Positions 32,740 through 41,505 of a DNA stretch of 64,000 nucleotides are shown here, piece by piece; the first letter of the stretch is position 1, and every line of letters begins with the position of its first letter. The position numbers and the translations under genes were made by a program. Source of the stretch: Angelobacter sp036521855 (lineage in GTDB: Bacteria > Acidobacteriota > Terriglobia > Terriglobales > Acidobacteriaceae); the NCBI GenBank assembly GCA_036521855.1, contig DATDGY010000240.1, positions 27,155 to 91,154 on the forward strand, in the 5' to 3' direction. Below the pieces are notes generated by a model. The model did not search any database. It was not told the DNA's origin and saw only the letters and a program-made list of their open reading frames with translations.

Positions 32740-34773
32740 ATGCGCGAGATGAGTCGTTCCACAGGGCCCACGGACCCGATGTATGACAAGCCCTATGTGG
32801 ATATCGACGAATGGCGGGACCAGCCGGTCCGCCACCGCTATGTCCACGGCGGGTTCAAGGACACCGAACTTCGCTTCTCCTTCTATTTCGCCCCGCCGGA
32901 ACGGTACGAGGGGCGATTCTTCCAACCGCTTATGGCTGTGTCGGGCACAGAGAATGCAGCCACCGCGCCTGCGATGCAGGGCGCAATGGTACCCGATCTA
33001 GTTCCCTTCGCCATCGCCAGCGGCGCCTACCTGGTCGAATCGAACCAAGGGCGAACGGTGATGTTCCCTGGGGATGACCCCACGATCGTGGGCTATCGCG
33101 CCAGCACCGCCGCCGCGAGGTACTCTCGCGTTCTGGCCGCCGAGATGTACGGGCCGCACAGGCCCTATGGCTATGTCTTCGGCGGCAGCGGCGGAGCGTA
33201 CAAGACGATAGCTTGCTTCGAAAACGCCACTGGCGTCTGGGACGGCGCAGTCCCGTTCGTTCACGGATCGACCCTCAGCCTACCTAACAACTTCACTGTC
33301 CAGGCGCACGCCATGCGCGTCCTGTGGGACAAGTTCCCGGCCATCGTCGATGCATTGGAACCCGGCGGCAGCGGCGACATGTATGCCGGGCTGAACACCG
33401 AGGAGCGCGAGGCGCTGGCGGAAGTCACGCGAATGGGATTCCCGCCGCGGGCTTGGTTCAGCTACGAGAGGATTGCCATGGGTTACACGGGGGTCTTCTC
33501 AAGTCTGCTCGATAATATGGTCAAATGGGATCCCAAGTATTTCGACGACTTCTGGAAGGTCCCGGGGTATCTCGGGGCAAATCCTCCCGAGTCGCTTTTG
33601 CGAGCCCGCGGCCAGCATGGGACGAACATTAGCAAGGTGGTCATGTCTAAGGAAGCGGCCGCACTCGGCCTGCCGATGTCAATGTCGGCGAAGTTCGCCA
33701 GCAGCGAGGTCGAAGCACCAGCGGCGCTTCGGATGGAAAACATGCCGAGCGCAAGTCTCCAAGGGGCCACGCTAACTTTAGAGAGCGGCGCCGCCGCCGG
33801 GCATGTGCTTTACATCGCCGGCGTGATCGGCGACCTGGTGATGATCGGGTTCGGCGAGGCGCACTTCCGGGCTCTGGCAGGCATCAAGACAGGGGACCAG
33901 GTGTTGATCGACAATTCGATCTATCTCGCCGCCCAGACCTACCATCGCCATCAAATTCCGTCCTCCGACTATCCGGTCTGGGACCAATTCAAGGCGGCGG
34001 GCGCGCCGGTCTATCCGCAACGCCCCGCGCTCATTGGGCCCCGCTACACCCAGCATGGCACTGGGTCTACTCAAACCGGCCGGTTCGCCGGCAAGATGAT
34101 CGTGGTTGAAACGCTGATGGACGAGGCGGCCTACCCCTGGCAGGCCGACTGGTACCGTTCACTCGTGCAGGCCGCGATGGGTTCGCGCCTGGACGACCAC
34201 TATCGCCTCTGGTTTGTCGATCATGCGATGCACACGTCGCCCTGGGTTGCGCCGGGCGAGCCGCGGCCGGTAAGGACGACCCGCGTAGTCCCCTACGCGG
34301 GCGTGCTGCAGCAGGCGCTCCGCGACGTGAGCGCCTGGGTTGAAACAGGGCTGGTCCCCCCTTTGAGCACGGTTTACGAGGTGCGCGACGGGCAGGTGCT
34401 AGTGCCGCCGACGGCTGCCGGGCGCAAAGGTGTTCAACTGGTGGTCAGCTTGACTGCGAACGGCGGCAATCGGGCCGAGGTCGCAGTCGGGGAAACCGTT
34501 GATTTTGCCGCTCTGATCGATGTACCTCCAGGAGCCGGAGCGGTGGTGGCTGCAGAATGGGACTTTGAGGGCGCGGGGGACTATCCCGTATCCGAGCCGT
34601 TCGAATACGCCAACGCGTCCCCGTCCAGTGTGACCGTCAAGACCACCTATGCTTTTTCCAAGCCCGATACTTACTTCCCGGCGCTGCGGGCCACCTCCCA
34701 GCGCCAAGGGGTTTTGAACACGCGCTTTGCCAGGATCCAGAATCTTGGCCGGGTGCGGGTCGTCGTTCGGTAG
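32740..34773 (+). CDS. Large alpha/beta-hydrolase-like protein with C-terminal PKD-like domain
   Basis: About 677 residues from ATG 32740 (GTG 32734 and ATG 32752 are alternatives). The N-terminal half resembles tannase/feruloyl-esterase-like hydrolases, with nucleophile elbow YVFGGSGGAYKT (G-G-S-G-G). An inserted region covers about residues 330-400. A C-terminal His region follows (FVDHAMHTSPW). The last 110 residues look like a PKD domain (AAEWDFEGAGDYPV, TTYAFSKPDTYFPALRATS). No clear signal peptide is visible. It heads a same-strand block with DUF1592/DUF1552 genes after a 316-bp gap. Likely an esterase or lactonase; the substrate is unknown. Confidence 0.7.
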   Translation: MREMSRSTGPTDPMYDKPYVDIDEWRDQPVRHRYVHGGFKDTELRFSFYFAPPERYEGRFFQPLMAVSGTENAATAPAMQGAMVPDLVPFAIASGAYLVESNQGRTVMFPGDDPTIVGYRASTAAARYSRVLAAEMYGPHRPYGYVFGGSGGAYKTIACFENATGVWDGAVPFVHGSTLSLPNNFTVQAHAMRVLWDKFPAIVDALEPGGSGDMYAGLNTEEREALAEVTRMGFPPRAWFSYERIAMGYTGVFSSLLDNMVKWDPKYFDDFWKVPGYLGANPPESLLRARGQHGTNISKVVMSKEAAALGLPMSMSAKFASSEVEAPAALRMENMPSASLQGATLTLESGAAAGHVLYIAGVIGDLVMIGFGEAHFRALAGIKTGDQVLIDNSIYLAAQTYHRHQIPSSDYPVWDQFKAAGAPVYPQRPALIGPRYTQHGTGSTQTGRFAGKMIVVETLMDEAAYPWQADWYRSLVQAAMGSRLDDHYRLWFVDHAMHTSPWVAPGEPRPVRTTRVVPYAGVLQQALRDVSAWVETGLVPPLSTVYEVRDGQVLVPPTAAGRKGVQLVVSLTANGGNRAEVAVGETVDFAALIDVPPGAGAVVAAEWDFEGAGDYPVSEPFEYANASPSSVTVKTTYAFSKPDTYFPALRATSQRQGVLNTRFARIQNLGRVRVVVR

Positions 34774-34987
34774 AGTGAGCCTGGAGACCAAGTGACGTGG
34801 CCGAACTAGATCCTAGCGTGATGAGAATCCCAACCTCCAACATGCGCAGTCTGAACTTGTGGCCATAGCGCATTCCGATAAATCGCCCCGAACCCCGGAT
34901 TTTGTTTGATGTTGGCGTTGCGATTTTTGTCACCGGTCTTATTCATACTCTTCACCATTTTCTTCTTGGACTTCGTTTGCATGACAT
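34774..34987. other. Intergenic before the DUF1592 operon
   Basis: Lower-GC than its flanks. A minus-strand frame (34806-34982) codes for a Lys/Asn-rich peptide without recognisable features; not called as a gene. Confidence 0.4.
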
Positions 34988-35007
34988 ATCGTTGCAATAG
35001 CAACGAT
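34988..35007. promoter_or_regulatory. Operator-like perfect inverted repeat upstream of the DUF1592 operon
   Basis: ATCGTTGC (34988-34995) and GCAACGAT (35000-35007) flank AATA, a 20-bp perfect palindrome 83 bp before the TTG start at 35090. The octamer TTCGTAGT occurs at the right edge of the palindrome and again about 28 bp downstream. Size and place suit a TetR/MarR-type operator; no regulator gene is adjacent. Confidence 0.55.
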
Positions 35008-35089
35008 TTCGTAGTAAAGTTGCCGCGTTCATCGTTTCGTAGTGGCCGCGGTCCTCCGAACTGAATATTCGATGAAGGAGGGAACCCAA

Positions 35090-36814
35090 TTGCTTGTTAA
35101 GAAAGCAAGTTGGATGTGTGGGCTAGTGGGAGTAGGAGCGCTCACCCTTGGGGGAGGACTCGCCCGCGTCGCCGCCTCTCCCACCCAAACTCCATCGCCG
35201 TCTGGCGAGGCCAAGCCGATCAAAGTGGCCCTTCGCAGAATTACCGAGACTCAGTATCGGCACACGATCGCCGATGTCTTCGGTCCCGAGATCAAGATCA
35301 ACGCGCGCTTCGAGCCGGAAAAGCGAGTCGATAGGCTGCTGGCAATCGGGAGCGCCCAGCTCTCGCTGACGTCTTCCGGTTTCGAACAGTACTTCGCCTT
35401 GGCAAGCTCCATATCCGACCAGGTGCTAGGCGAAAAGCAAAGGATTGCTTCAGTCCCCTGTAAGCCCGCCGATCCTACCCAGGCCGATGACGCCTGCGCC
35501 CGCCTGTTCCTAAAAAAGTATGGTGAACGACTCTTTCGCCGCCCTCTGACAGAATCCGAGACTTTGGCTCGGCTGCACACGGCGTCAACGGGAGCGAAAC
35601 AGTCGAGCGACTTCTATGCAGGCCTGAAACTTGCGCTGACCAGCCTTTTATTGGCTCCGGAGTTCCTCTTCCGGGTGGAAACGGCCGAACCCGATCCGGC
35701 CAATCCGCGGCAATACCGGCTCGACGGCTACACCAAAGCTGCGCGCGTGTCGTTCCTCCTCTGGGACTCGGCGCCGGACCAAGAGCTTCTCGCGGCGGCG
35801 CGCAGCGGCGCCATCCATACTCAGGACGGACTCAAGCGACAGCTGGTCCGGATGATCTCGTCTCCCCGCTTTGAGGATGGCGTTCGCGCCTTCTTGACAG
35901 ACATGCTGCAGCTCGATGGATTGGAGAACCTCGTCAAGGATCCGGCGATCTATCCTAAGTTCAACCAGTCTGTGTCCGATAGCGCCAACGAACAGACTCT
36001 TAAGACGATGATCGACTTGCTGGTCCGCAAAAGGCGGGACTATCGCGACCTCTTCACGTCAAATGATACGTTCATCAACCGTCCGTTGGCGTCGGTCTAC
36101 CGCATACCGTTCACTTCCTCCAGCGACTGGGCTCCGTACACGTTTCCGCAGTCGTCGGAGCGGTCAGGTTTTCTTACCCAGGTGGCTTTTCTGTCGCTGT
36201 TCGCTCACCCGGGATCCTCCTCACCCACCCGGCGCGGTATAAAAGTGCGTGAAGTCTTTATGTGCCAGGTGACGCCAGATCCGCCGGCAAATGTCGATTT
36301 CTCCAGGGTTCAGGACAGCGCCAAAGGGACGGTTCGCGCCCGGCTTCTCGACCACATGGAAAACATAGGCTGCGCCGTGTGCCATCGTCGCACTGATCCG
36401 CTGGGTCTTGCTCTTGAGCATTTTGATGGACTGGGACAGCTGCGAACGATGGAGAACGGCGCGAGGATCGACGTGAGTTCCGAAATCGACAACGTGAAGT
36501 TCGAGGGCGCCCAGGGTCTTGGCCAGTTTTTGCACGATGACTCGAGGGTTCCCCCCTGCCTCGTGCGCAATGTCTACGCCTACGGTGTTGGCCGCGAGAC
36601 AGACGCTCAGGACGAGGATTATCTTCTCGACCAAACCAAGGCTTTTGCCAGCAACGGATATCGTCTTCCCGATCTCATGGTACAGATCGCTTCCAGTCCC
36701 CAATTCTTCAGGGTCGCGGCTCCAAGCGGAGCCGAGCGTGTGCCCTCACCTACGGCAGCCGCAACGGCGCCAAGTGAAACATCCACTAAAGCATCCACAG
36801 GAGTCGTTCCATGA
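35090..36814 (+). CDS. DUF1592/DUF1588-type secreted c-heme protein
   Basis: TTG 35090, preceded by AAGGAGGG with a 7-base spacer, gives 574 residues; the frame is open from 35042 without a better site. A signal peptide (SWMCGLVGVGALTLGGGLA) leads. Blocks of the planctomycete-type DUF1587/1595/1592/1588/1585 series follow: RRITETQYRHTIADVF, YGERLFRRPLTESE, LTSLLLAPEFLFRVE, RRGIKVREVFMCQ. The motif GCAVCHRRTDPLGLALEHFD contains CxxCH, a c-type heme site. The tail is Thr/Ala/Ser-rich. It overlaps the DUF1552 gene by 4 bp. A periplasmic redox role is likely; the biochemistry of the family is unknown. Confidence 0.88.
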   Translation: MLVKKASWMCGLVGVGALTLGGGLARVAASPTQTPSPSGEAKPIKVALRRITETQYRHTIADVFGPEIKINARFEPEKRVDRLLAIGSAQLSLTSSGFEQYFALASSISDQVLGEKQRIASVPCKPADPTQADDACARLFLKKYGERLFRRPLTESETLARLHTASTGAKQSSDFYAGLKLALTSLLLAPEFLFRVETAEPDPANPRQYRLDGYTKAARVSFLLWDSAPDQELLAAARSGAIHTQDGLKRQLVRMISSPRFEDGVRAFLTDMLQLDGLENLVKDPAIYPKFNQSVSDSANEQTLKTMIDLLVRKRRDYRDLFTSNDTFINRPLASVYRIPFTSSSDWAPYTFPQSSERSGFLTQVAFLSLFAHPGSSSPTRRGIKVREVFMCQVTPDPPANVDFSRVQDSAKGTVRARLLDHMENIGCAVCHRRTDPLGLALEHFDGLGQLRTMENGARIDVSSEIDNVKFEGAQGLGQFLHDDSRVPPCLVRNVYAYGVGRETDAQDEDYLLDQTKAFASNGYRLPDLMVQIASSPQFFRVAAPSGAERVPSPTAAATAPSETSTKASTGVVP

Positions 36815-38166
36815 GCTTCTCTTTCAATCGGCGCTCATTCTTGCGCGGCATGCTACAGGGTACCGCCGTCTGCGTTTCTGTTCCAATCCTTGACCGGTTC
36901 CTCAACGGCAACGGCACCGTATACGCCGATGGAGCGAGGCTGCCTGTCAGGTTCGGCACATATTTCTGGGGGCTAGGCCTGACAGACACCCCTACGGGCG
37001 GCACACGCTGGGTTCCGAGCAAGACTGGCTACGGCTATGAAATCATGCCTGAGTTGGAATCGCTGAAGCCCGTCAAAGACAAGGTCTCGGTTTTCTCCGG
37101 TTTCCGCGCGATTGGGGACGGGCGGCCAAATCTAGTCCATTGGAGCGGCCATGCCTCGATTCTATCCGGCGTCGCCCCGGGTATGTCGGGCCGGTTCGAG
37201 GCTCCATCTTTCGATACCAAGATCGCCGACGCCATCGGCTCATCAACGCGCTTCAAAGTCATCGACGTCGACGCATCGATGTCCCGCCAACCTGTCAGTT
37301 ACTCGACCCCAACCGGAGTTACCTTCGCCATGCCAGAGACCACGCCCCTTGCCCTCTACACCAGGCTATTTGGCGCTGGCTTCCAAGACCCGAATAGCGA
37401 CAGTTGGAAGCCTGATCCCTCGATCATGCTTCGTCAGAGCGTGCTCTCTGCGATTAAGGACCAACGCCAAGCTCTCATGGCGGGTGTAGGCAAGTCCGAC
37501 CAGATCAAGCTTGATCAGTATTTCACGTCGGTCCGCGAGATGGAGAATGAGCTGGCGATCCAGCTTCAGAAACCGGAAAAATGCGAAGCCTGTGTAGCGC
37601 CCACGGCTCCAAAAGAGACGCCGCGGTCGGCTTCGGTCGATTCTGTCCGCGCCAACACGAAGGCAATGGCCAAGCTGTTGGCCCTGGGTCTGGCCTGTAA
37701 CCAAACGCGAGTGTTCAACTTCGTCCACACCGCGGGTATCTCGGAAACCTACGTCGCCGGGGAGAGCAAGATCTATCACCAGATCACGCATGACGAGCCT
37801 ACTGACGCCAAACTCGGCTACCAGCCGGAGACGAGTATGCTTGCCGGCATGGTCATGCAGGCCTTCGGGGACTTCCTTGTTGAATTGGAGGCTGTCAAGG
37901 AGGGTTCAGGCACACTCCTCGATAACAGCCTGATCATGGCCTTCAGCGACACGGGATACGCCAAAATCCACTCTATCGAAAATATCCCGATGTTCCTGGC
38001 CGGTAAGGCCGGCGGCAGGCACAAGGCTGGTCAGCACATCCATGCTACGGGCGAATCGGTCACGCGCGTCTCCCTGACGGCACAGCAGCTGATCGGAGCG
38101 CCGGTCGGCGAGTTCGGCTCTGCCTCGATGCGGACCACGCGCCCGATTACCGAAGTCATCGCTTGA
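36811..38166 (+). CDS. Tat-exported DUF1552 protein
   Basis: 451 residues. It starts with a twin-arginine signal (FNRRSFLRGMLQGTAVCVSV), so it is probably folded with a cofactor before export. The DUF1552 body shows RFGTYFWGLGL, the block VFSGFRAIGDGRPNLVHWSG, CEACVAP, GLACNQTRVFNF and SDTGYAKIHSIENIPMFLAG. It resembles a sulfatase/alkaline-phosphatase-like (DUF1501-type) architecture. The ATG overlaps the DUF1592 stop, the typical pairing of the two families. Function unknown. Confidence 0.88.
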   Translation: MSFSFNRRSFLRGMLQGTAVCVSVPILDRFLNGNGTVYADGARLPVRFGTYFWGLGLTDTPTGGTRWVPSKTGYGYEIMPELESLKPVKDKVSVFSGFRAIGDGRPNLVHWSGHASILSGVAPGMSGRFEAPSFDTKIADAIGSSTRFKVIDVDASMSRQPVSYSTPTGVTFAMPETTPLALYTRLFGAGFQDPNSDSWKPDPSIMLRQSVLSAIKDQRQALMAGVGKSDQIKLDQYFTSVREMENELAIQLQKPEKCEACVAPTAPKETPRSASVDSVRANTKAMAKLLALGLACNQTRVFNFVHTAGISETYVAGESKIYHQITHDEPTDAKLGYQPETSMLAGMVMQAFGDFLVELEAVKEGSGTLLDNSLIMAFSDTGYAKIHSIENIPMFLAGKAGGRHKAGQHIHATGESVTRVSLTAQQLIGAPVGEFGSASMRTTRPITEVIA

Positions 38167-38180
38167 GAGAGGAGGCTGCA

Positions 38181-39473
38181 ATGAGACGGTATCTGATCGC
38201 AACCGTGGTGACGGCGCTAGGCATTACCCTCCTGGGCTCGACATGTACTATGGCGCAGCAGCCGGCCGGGTCCGTGAAATGGACGAAAACCTACGTCGTC
38301 GAATGGAACGAGCCGGCGATGTACTACGGCGCGAAAACCGGCGTCACCGATCCCGGGACCGACTGTCCCAACGGAACGAATCCGTCACCCGATTGGATCA
38401 AGGTTCTGGTGGACGCGGGATACACGCTCGAAGAGGCCAAGTGGCTGCGCAATCCCGCCAACCCCACGCGCAGCCCGGTTCACGGCCAGAATCAAATGGC
38501 CTTCCGGGGCAAGGATCGGGCGAACGTCTATATCAACCCCACCTCAGCGCCCGATACTGGTCTGGTGGGCGTTTCCGGCACCATTGCCGAAGGCCTCAAT
38601 CTGGATAACGATGAGAACACCGGATTCACCAGCCCCACGGGTGAGAAGGGCATCGACAACAATTTCTACAAGGCCCTCGGATGCTGGAAGACCTATCGCG
38701 GCCCGCACCGGCTTTCAAGCGGGGCTCTCAACTTCAATGATGCAATGCGGGATGGAGCTTGGACCACGGTAATTGTGGTGGCGGGCGAGGGCGCCGATCC
38801 CATGAACGACGACCACGTGAAGGTCGGCTTCTACATGAGCAAAGATAAGATGGTCAAGGACGGTCTGGGCAACATTGCCCCAGACTATACCTTCCGCATT
38901 GCGCCCCACGCGAAGTATGAAGGCATACTCACGGCCCGCACATCCAACGGCAGGATTCTCTCGACCGCCCCGGCTGACATCATGTTGCGAGACCCCTCGT
39001 ATACTCAGGACCTGGAACTGCTGCGCGCGCGGGTAAATCTGCAGATGAAGCCGGACGGCTCTCTCACCGGCTATCTCGGCGGCTATCGCCCCTGGGAACC
39101 GGTTTACAGGGGTTGGGTAAACGCCCGAGGTACGGTGATCGAGGTGCTGACGTGGGTGCAGTTGCCCTCGGTCTATTACGCCTTGCGACGCAGCGCCGAC
39201 TACAGTCCAACGGGACCCGGCGGCGAGAAGACGCACATCTCCTTCGCACTCCGAATCGACGCTCTGCCTGCGTTTGTCATTGAGCCGGATGGGAGCAAGG
39301 AAGTGGCTTCTGTTGAATCCTATAAGGCTATCGCGCCCAAGGAAGCCGCCAGACCCGCGTATCCATTCCTGATCGTCGACGGCATCGTCCCCGATCCCAC
39401 TGGCAAGTTCCAGGCGGGACCGAAGGCAGTTATTCTTCCGCCCTCCGCCAGTTCCACTGACGGACGCCAATAA
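38181..39473 (+). CDS. Secreted protein of unknown function
   Basis: ATG 38181, behind GGAGG, gives 430 residues with a signal peptide (RRYLIATVVTALGITLLGST). No known domain is recognised. Acidic turn-like stretches (GLNLDNDENTGFTSPTGEKG) suggest calcium binding or loops. Several Trp/Tyr-rich strands (GYLGGYRPWEPVYRGW) suggest a beta-rich periplasmic fold. Cys are few. It lies 14 bp after the DUF1552 gene and 17 bp before the VOC gene in one operon, so it is probably part of the same periplasmic pathway. Confidence 0.8.
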   Translation: MRRYLIATVVTALGITLLGSTCTMAQQPAGSVKWTKTYVVEWNEPAMYYGAKTGVTDPGTDCPNGTNPSPDWIKVLVDAGYTLEEAKWLRNPANPTRSPVHGQNQMAFRGKDRANVYINPTSAPDTGLVGVSGTIAEGLNLDNDENTGFTSPTGEKGIDNNFYKALGCWKTYRGPHRLSSGALNFNDAMRDGAWTTVIVVAGEGADPMNDDHVKVGFYMSKDKMVKDGLGNIAPDYTFRIAPHAKYEGILTARTSNGRILSTAPADIMLRDPSYTQDLELLRARVNLQMKPDGSLTGYLGGYRPWEPVYRGWVNARGTVIEVLTWVQLPSVYYALRRSADYSPTGPGGEKTHISFALRIDALPAFVIEPDGSKEVASVESYKAIAPKEAARPAYPFLIVDGIVPDPTGKFQAGPKAVILPPSASSTDGRQ

Positions 39474-39490
39474 CGTTTAGGAGAAAAGTC

Positions 39491-39979
39491 TTGAGCCATC
39501 TTTCGCTTCTCTTGTCGGCGGTCAGCCTGCTCGCCGGTATTTTCGGCGCCGCGGCGCTCGTGCAAACGCCGGCCCCTGTCATTCCTGCCATGCCGGACGA
39601 GGTAAAGCCTATTCGCGTCGCGGGTCTCGGAATTCGAGTCAGCGATCTGGAGCGTTCTAAGAAGTTCTACACGGAAGTACTCGGCCTGAAAGTGGGCGCT
39701 AAGGTTCCCGCCCAGGGTGAGCCAGTCGAGTATCTTCTTGGCATGACCGGCGACATCCGCGCGGACACGCTGATCGTCATTCGCAAAGGTGAAATCAAAC
39801 CGGGCGCCACCGAGTTCGGCAGTATCACCATTGTGGTTCCAAACGGCCGCAAGATGGCAGAACGCGTGGCAGCGGCGGGTTATCCTCCCGCCAAGATCGT
39901 CGACGGAACCAACTTCGTGAAAGATCCCGACGGATACACGATTGAGCTCTATCAGCGGCCGGCAGCTCCAGCGCGTTAA
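39491..39979 (+). CDS. Secreted VOC (glyoxalase/extradiol dioxygenase fold) protein
   Basis: TTG 39491, preceded by AGGAG with a 7-base spacer, gives 162 residues. A signal peptide (LLLSAVSLLAGIFGAAALVQ) precedes one VOC module: VAGLGIRVSDLERSKKFYTE, LGLKVG, and the end block VKDPDGYTIELYQ with the usual metal-ligand Glu. Export of a VOC protein is uncommon; it may bind metal and act on the product of neighbouring periplasmic enzymes. Last gene of the DUF1592/DUF1552 operon. Confidence 0.87.
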   Translation: MSHLSLLLSAVSLLAGIFGAAALVQTPAPVIPAMPDEVKPIRVAGLGIRVSDLERSKKFYTEVLGLKVGAKVPAQGEPVEYLLGMTGDIRADTLIVIRKGEIKPGATEFGSITIVVPNGRKMAERVAAAGYPPAKIVDGTNFVKDPDGYTIELYQRPAAPAR

Positions 39980-40306
39980 TAAATGGCAAAGGGCATCCTT
40001 TCCCTTGCTGCTTGCCGCACACCGTGCAATCCCTGGGACATGGCGTCTCCCGCTCTGGGTCGCGCGCATGTGCGATTGACCCACGTTGGGTCAGACACCC
40101 AACGACCGAAAAGGCTCACACCTCTTGCTCAACTCGTGGCGGGATCTTTAGTTACAGGGCAGAATCATGAAACGGGCAGTTTCAAAGATTCTACCAGTGC
40201 CCCGCGTGAACGGATAGCAATTGCGCCAATGGGGATGAGGTGTTACGCTGTGCCACTCTCTGAGTGAAGCCTAGGCCGACTCAACATCGAAGGGAGACGA
40301 TGAGAG
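39980..40306. other. Intergenic between VOC and acyl-CoA dehydrogenase genes
   Basis: No gene seen. The notable content is a pair of overlapping inverted repeats at 40077-40104, listed separately. Confidence 0.5.
40077..40104. promoter_or_regulatory. Two overlapping inverted repeats
   Basis: TGACCCA-CGT-TGGGTCA (40077-40093) is a perfect palindrome with 7-bp arms. The overlapping CGTTGGGT-CAGAC-ACCCAACG (40084-40104) is a second one with 8-bp arms. The two stems are mutually exclusive. They lie about 200 bp before the acyl-CoA dehydrogenase gene and 98 bp after the VOC gene; no T-run follows. Candidate operator or alternative RNA structure. Confidence 0.55.
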
Positions 40307-41470
40307 ATGTATTTTGCTCTCAGTGAAGAGCATCAGATGCTCAAGGATCTCGTCGCTCGTTTTGTGCGTGAGCAGCTGATGCCTCTGGAGCCGATTGTGC
40401 TCGAGCGCGAGGCTTGTGGGAAGGGCGCAGTGCTAACCGGGGAAGAGAGAGTTCCTCTCGACAAGCTCTCACGTGAACTTGGTCTTTGGGGTCTGGATGC
40501 GCCCGAGGACGTTGGTGGAGCAGACCTGCCGGCGGTGGCCTTAGTCGGCGTAAACGAGGAACTGGGAAAGACAGTCACGCCCTATGTGCTCCCTCCTGAC
40601 TCGCCCAACCTGCGCATGCTGATGGTAACCGTCAACGAAGAACAGCGGGCGCAATACCTTGCGCCTTACGTGAGGGGAGAAACCGTTTCCGCTATCGGAA
40701 TCTCGGAACCCGGGGCCGGAGCTGATCCGGCGTCGATGACAACCAGTGCAGTGAAAGAAAACGGTGGATGGGTTCTCAATGGACGCAAGATCTGGATCAG
40801 CAAGGCTGCCGAAGCTGATTTTACGATCGCGATGGCGGTAACGGACAAGACGAAAAGAGCGCGGGGCGGCATCTCCGCCTTCCTCGTGGACAAAGGCACG
40901 CCCGGCTTTAACATCCTGCGCAGAATTCCCATGATTGGCGGGGCCTTCACCTATGAAGTGGCCTTCGAGGATTGCCGGTTGCCCGCGTCGAAGTTGCTGG
41001 GTGAGGAGGGTCAAGGCTTTGCTCCCATGCAAGTGCGGCTCTCGACGCGACGGCTGGAGATGGGAGCCTGGTGCATCGGCATCGCCCAGCGGGCATTGGA
41101 CATGATGTGCGAGTATGCTCCCCAGCGCGTCACTTTCGGCGTGCCACTGGCGGAGCGTCAAGCCATCCAGTGGTGGGTCGCCGATGCCGCAACCCAGATC
41201 CATGCCTGCCGGTTGATGGTGTACGACGCCGCCTGGAAAGTCGACCAAAAGCGGGACGTGCGCACGGAGGTCTCCATGATTAAAGTGTTCGCAACCGAGA
41301 TGGCGTGGAACGTTGTGGACGAGGCGATGCAGACTTTCGGCGCCATGGGAATGACCAAGGAGATGCCTCTGCAACTCATGGCCAGCCACGTGCGCAACAT
41401 GCGAATCTATGATGGTCCTTCCGAGGTGCATCGCTGGGTGGTTGCGCGAAAACTGCTAAGGCTGCGTTGA
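40307..41470 (+). CDS. Acyl-CoA dehydrogenase
   Basis: 387 residues with N-terminal helical, middle beta and C-terminal helical domains. FAD/substrate motifs: AIGISEPGAGADPASM, GRKIWISKAAEADF, and the end QTFGAMGMTKEMPL plus MRIYDGPSEVHRW. Where mitochondrial MCAD has the catalytic Glu (YEG), this protein has Asp (YDGPSEVHR), as in DGPxEVH-type relatives such as the ACAD10/11 group. It uses an unidentified electron acceptor, normally ETF. It overlaps the crotonase-like frame downstream and starts the CoA-dependent set 40.3-43.1 kb. Confidence 0.92.
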   Translation: MYFALSEEHQMLKDLVARFVREQLMPLEPIVLEREACGKGAVLTGEERVPLDKLSRELGLWGLDAPEDVGGADLPAVALVGVNEELGKTVTPYVLPPDSPNLRMLMVTVNEEQRAQYLAPYVRGETVSAIGISEPGAGADPASMTTSAVKENGGWVLNGRKIWISKAAEADFTIAMAVTDKTKRARGGISAFLVDKGTPGFNILRRIPMIGGAFTYEVAFEDCRLPASKLLGEEGQGFAPMQVRLSTRRLEMGAWCIGIAQRALDMMCEYAPQRVTFGVPLAERQAIQWWVADAATQIHACRLMVYDAAWKVDQKRDVRTEVSMIKVFATEMAWNVVDEAMQTFGAMGMTKEMPLQLMASHVRNMRIYDGPSEVHRWVVARKLLRLR

Positions 41471-41505
41471 AGGAATATCCAGCAAACGGTCGGAGATGCG
41501 GAAAT

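Noticed and set aside
34806..34982. Lys/Asn-rich minus-strand frame before the DUF1592 operon
   Set aside because: The composition reflects local low GC; no ribosome site or recognisable motif supports it.
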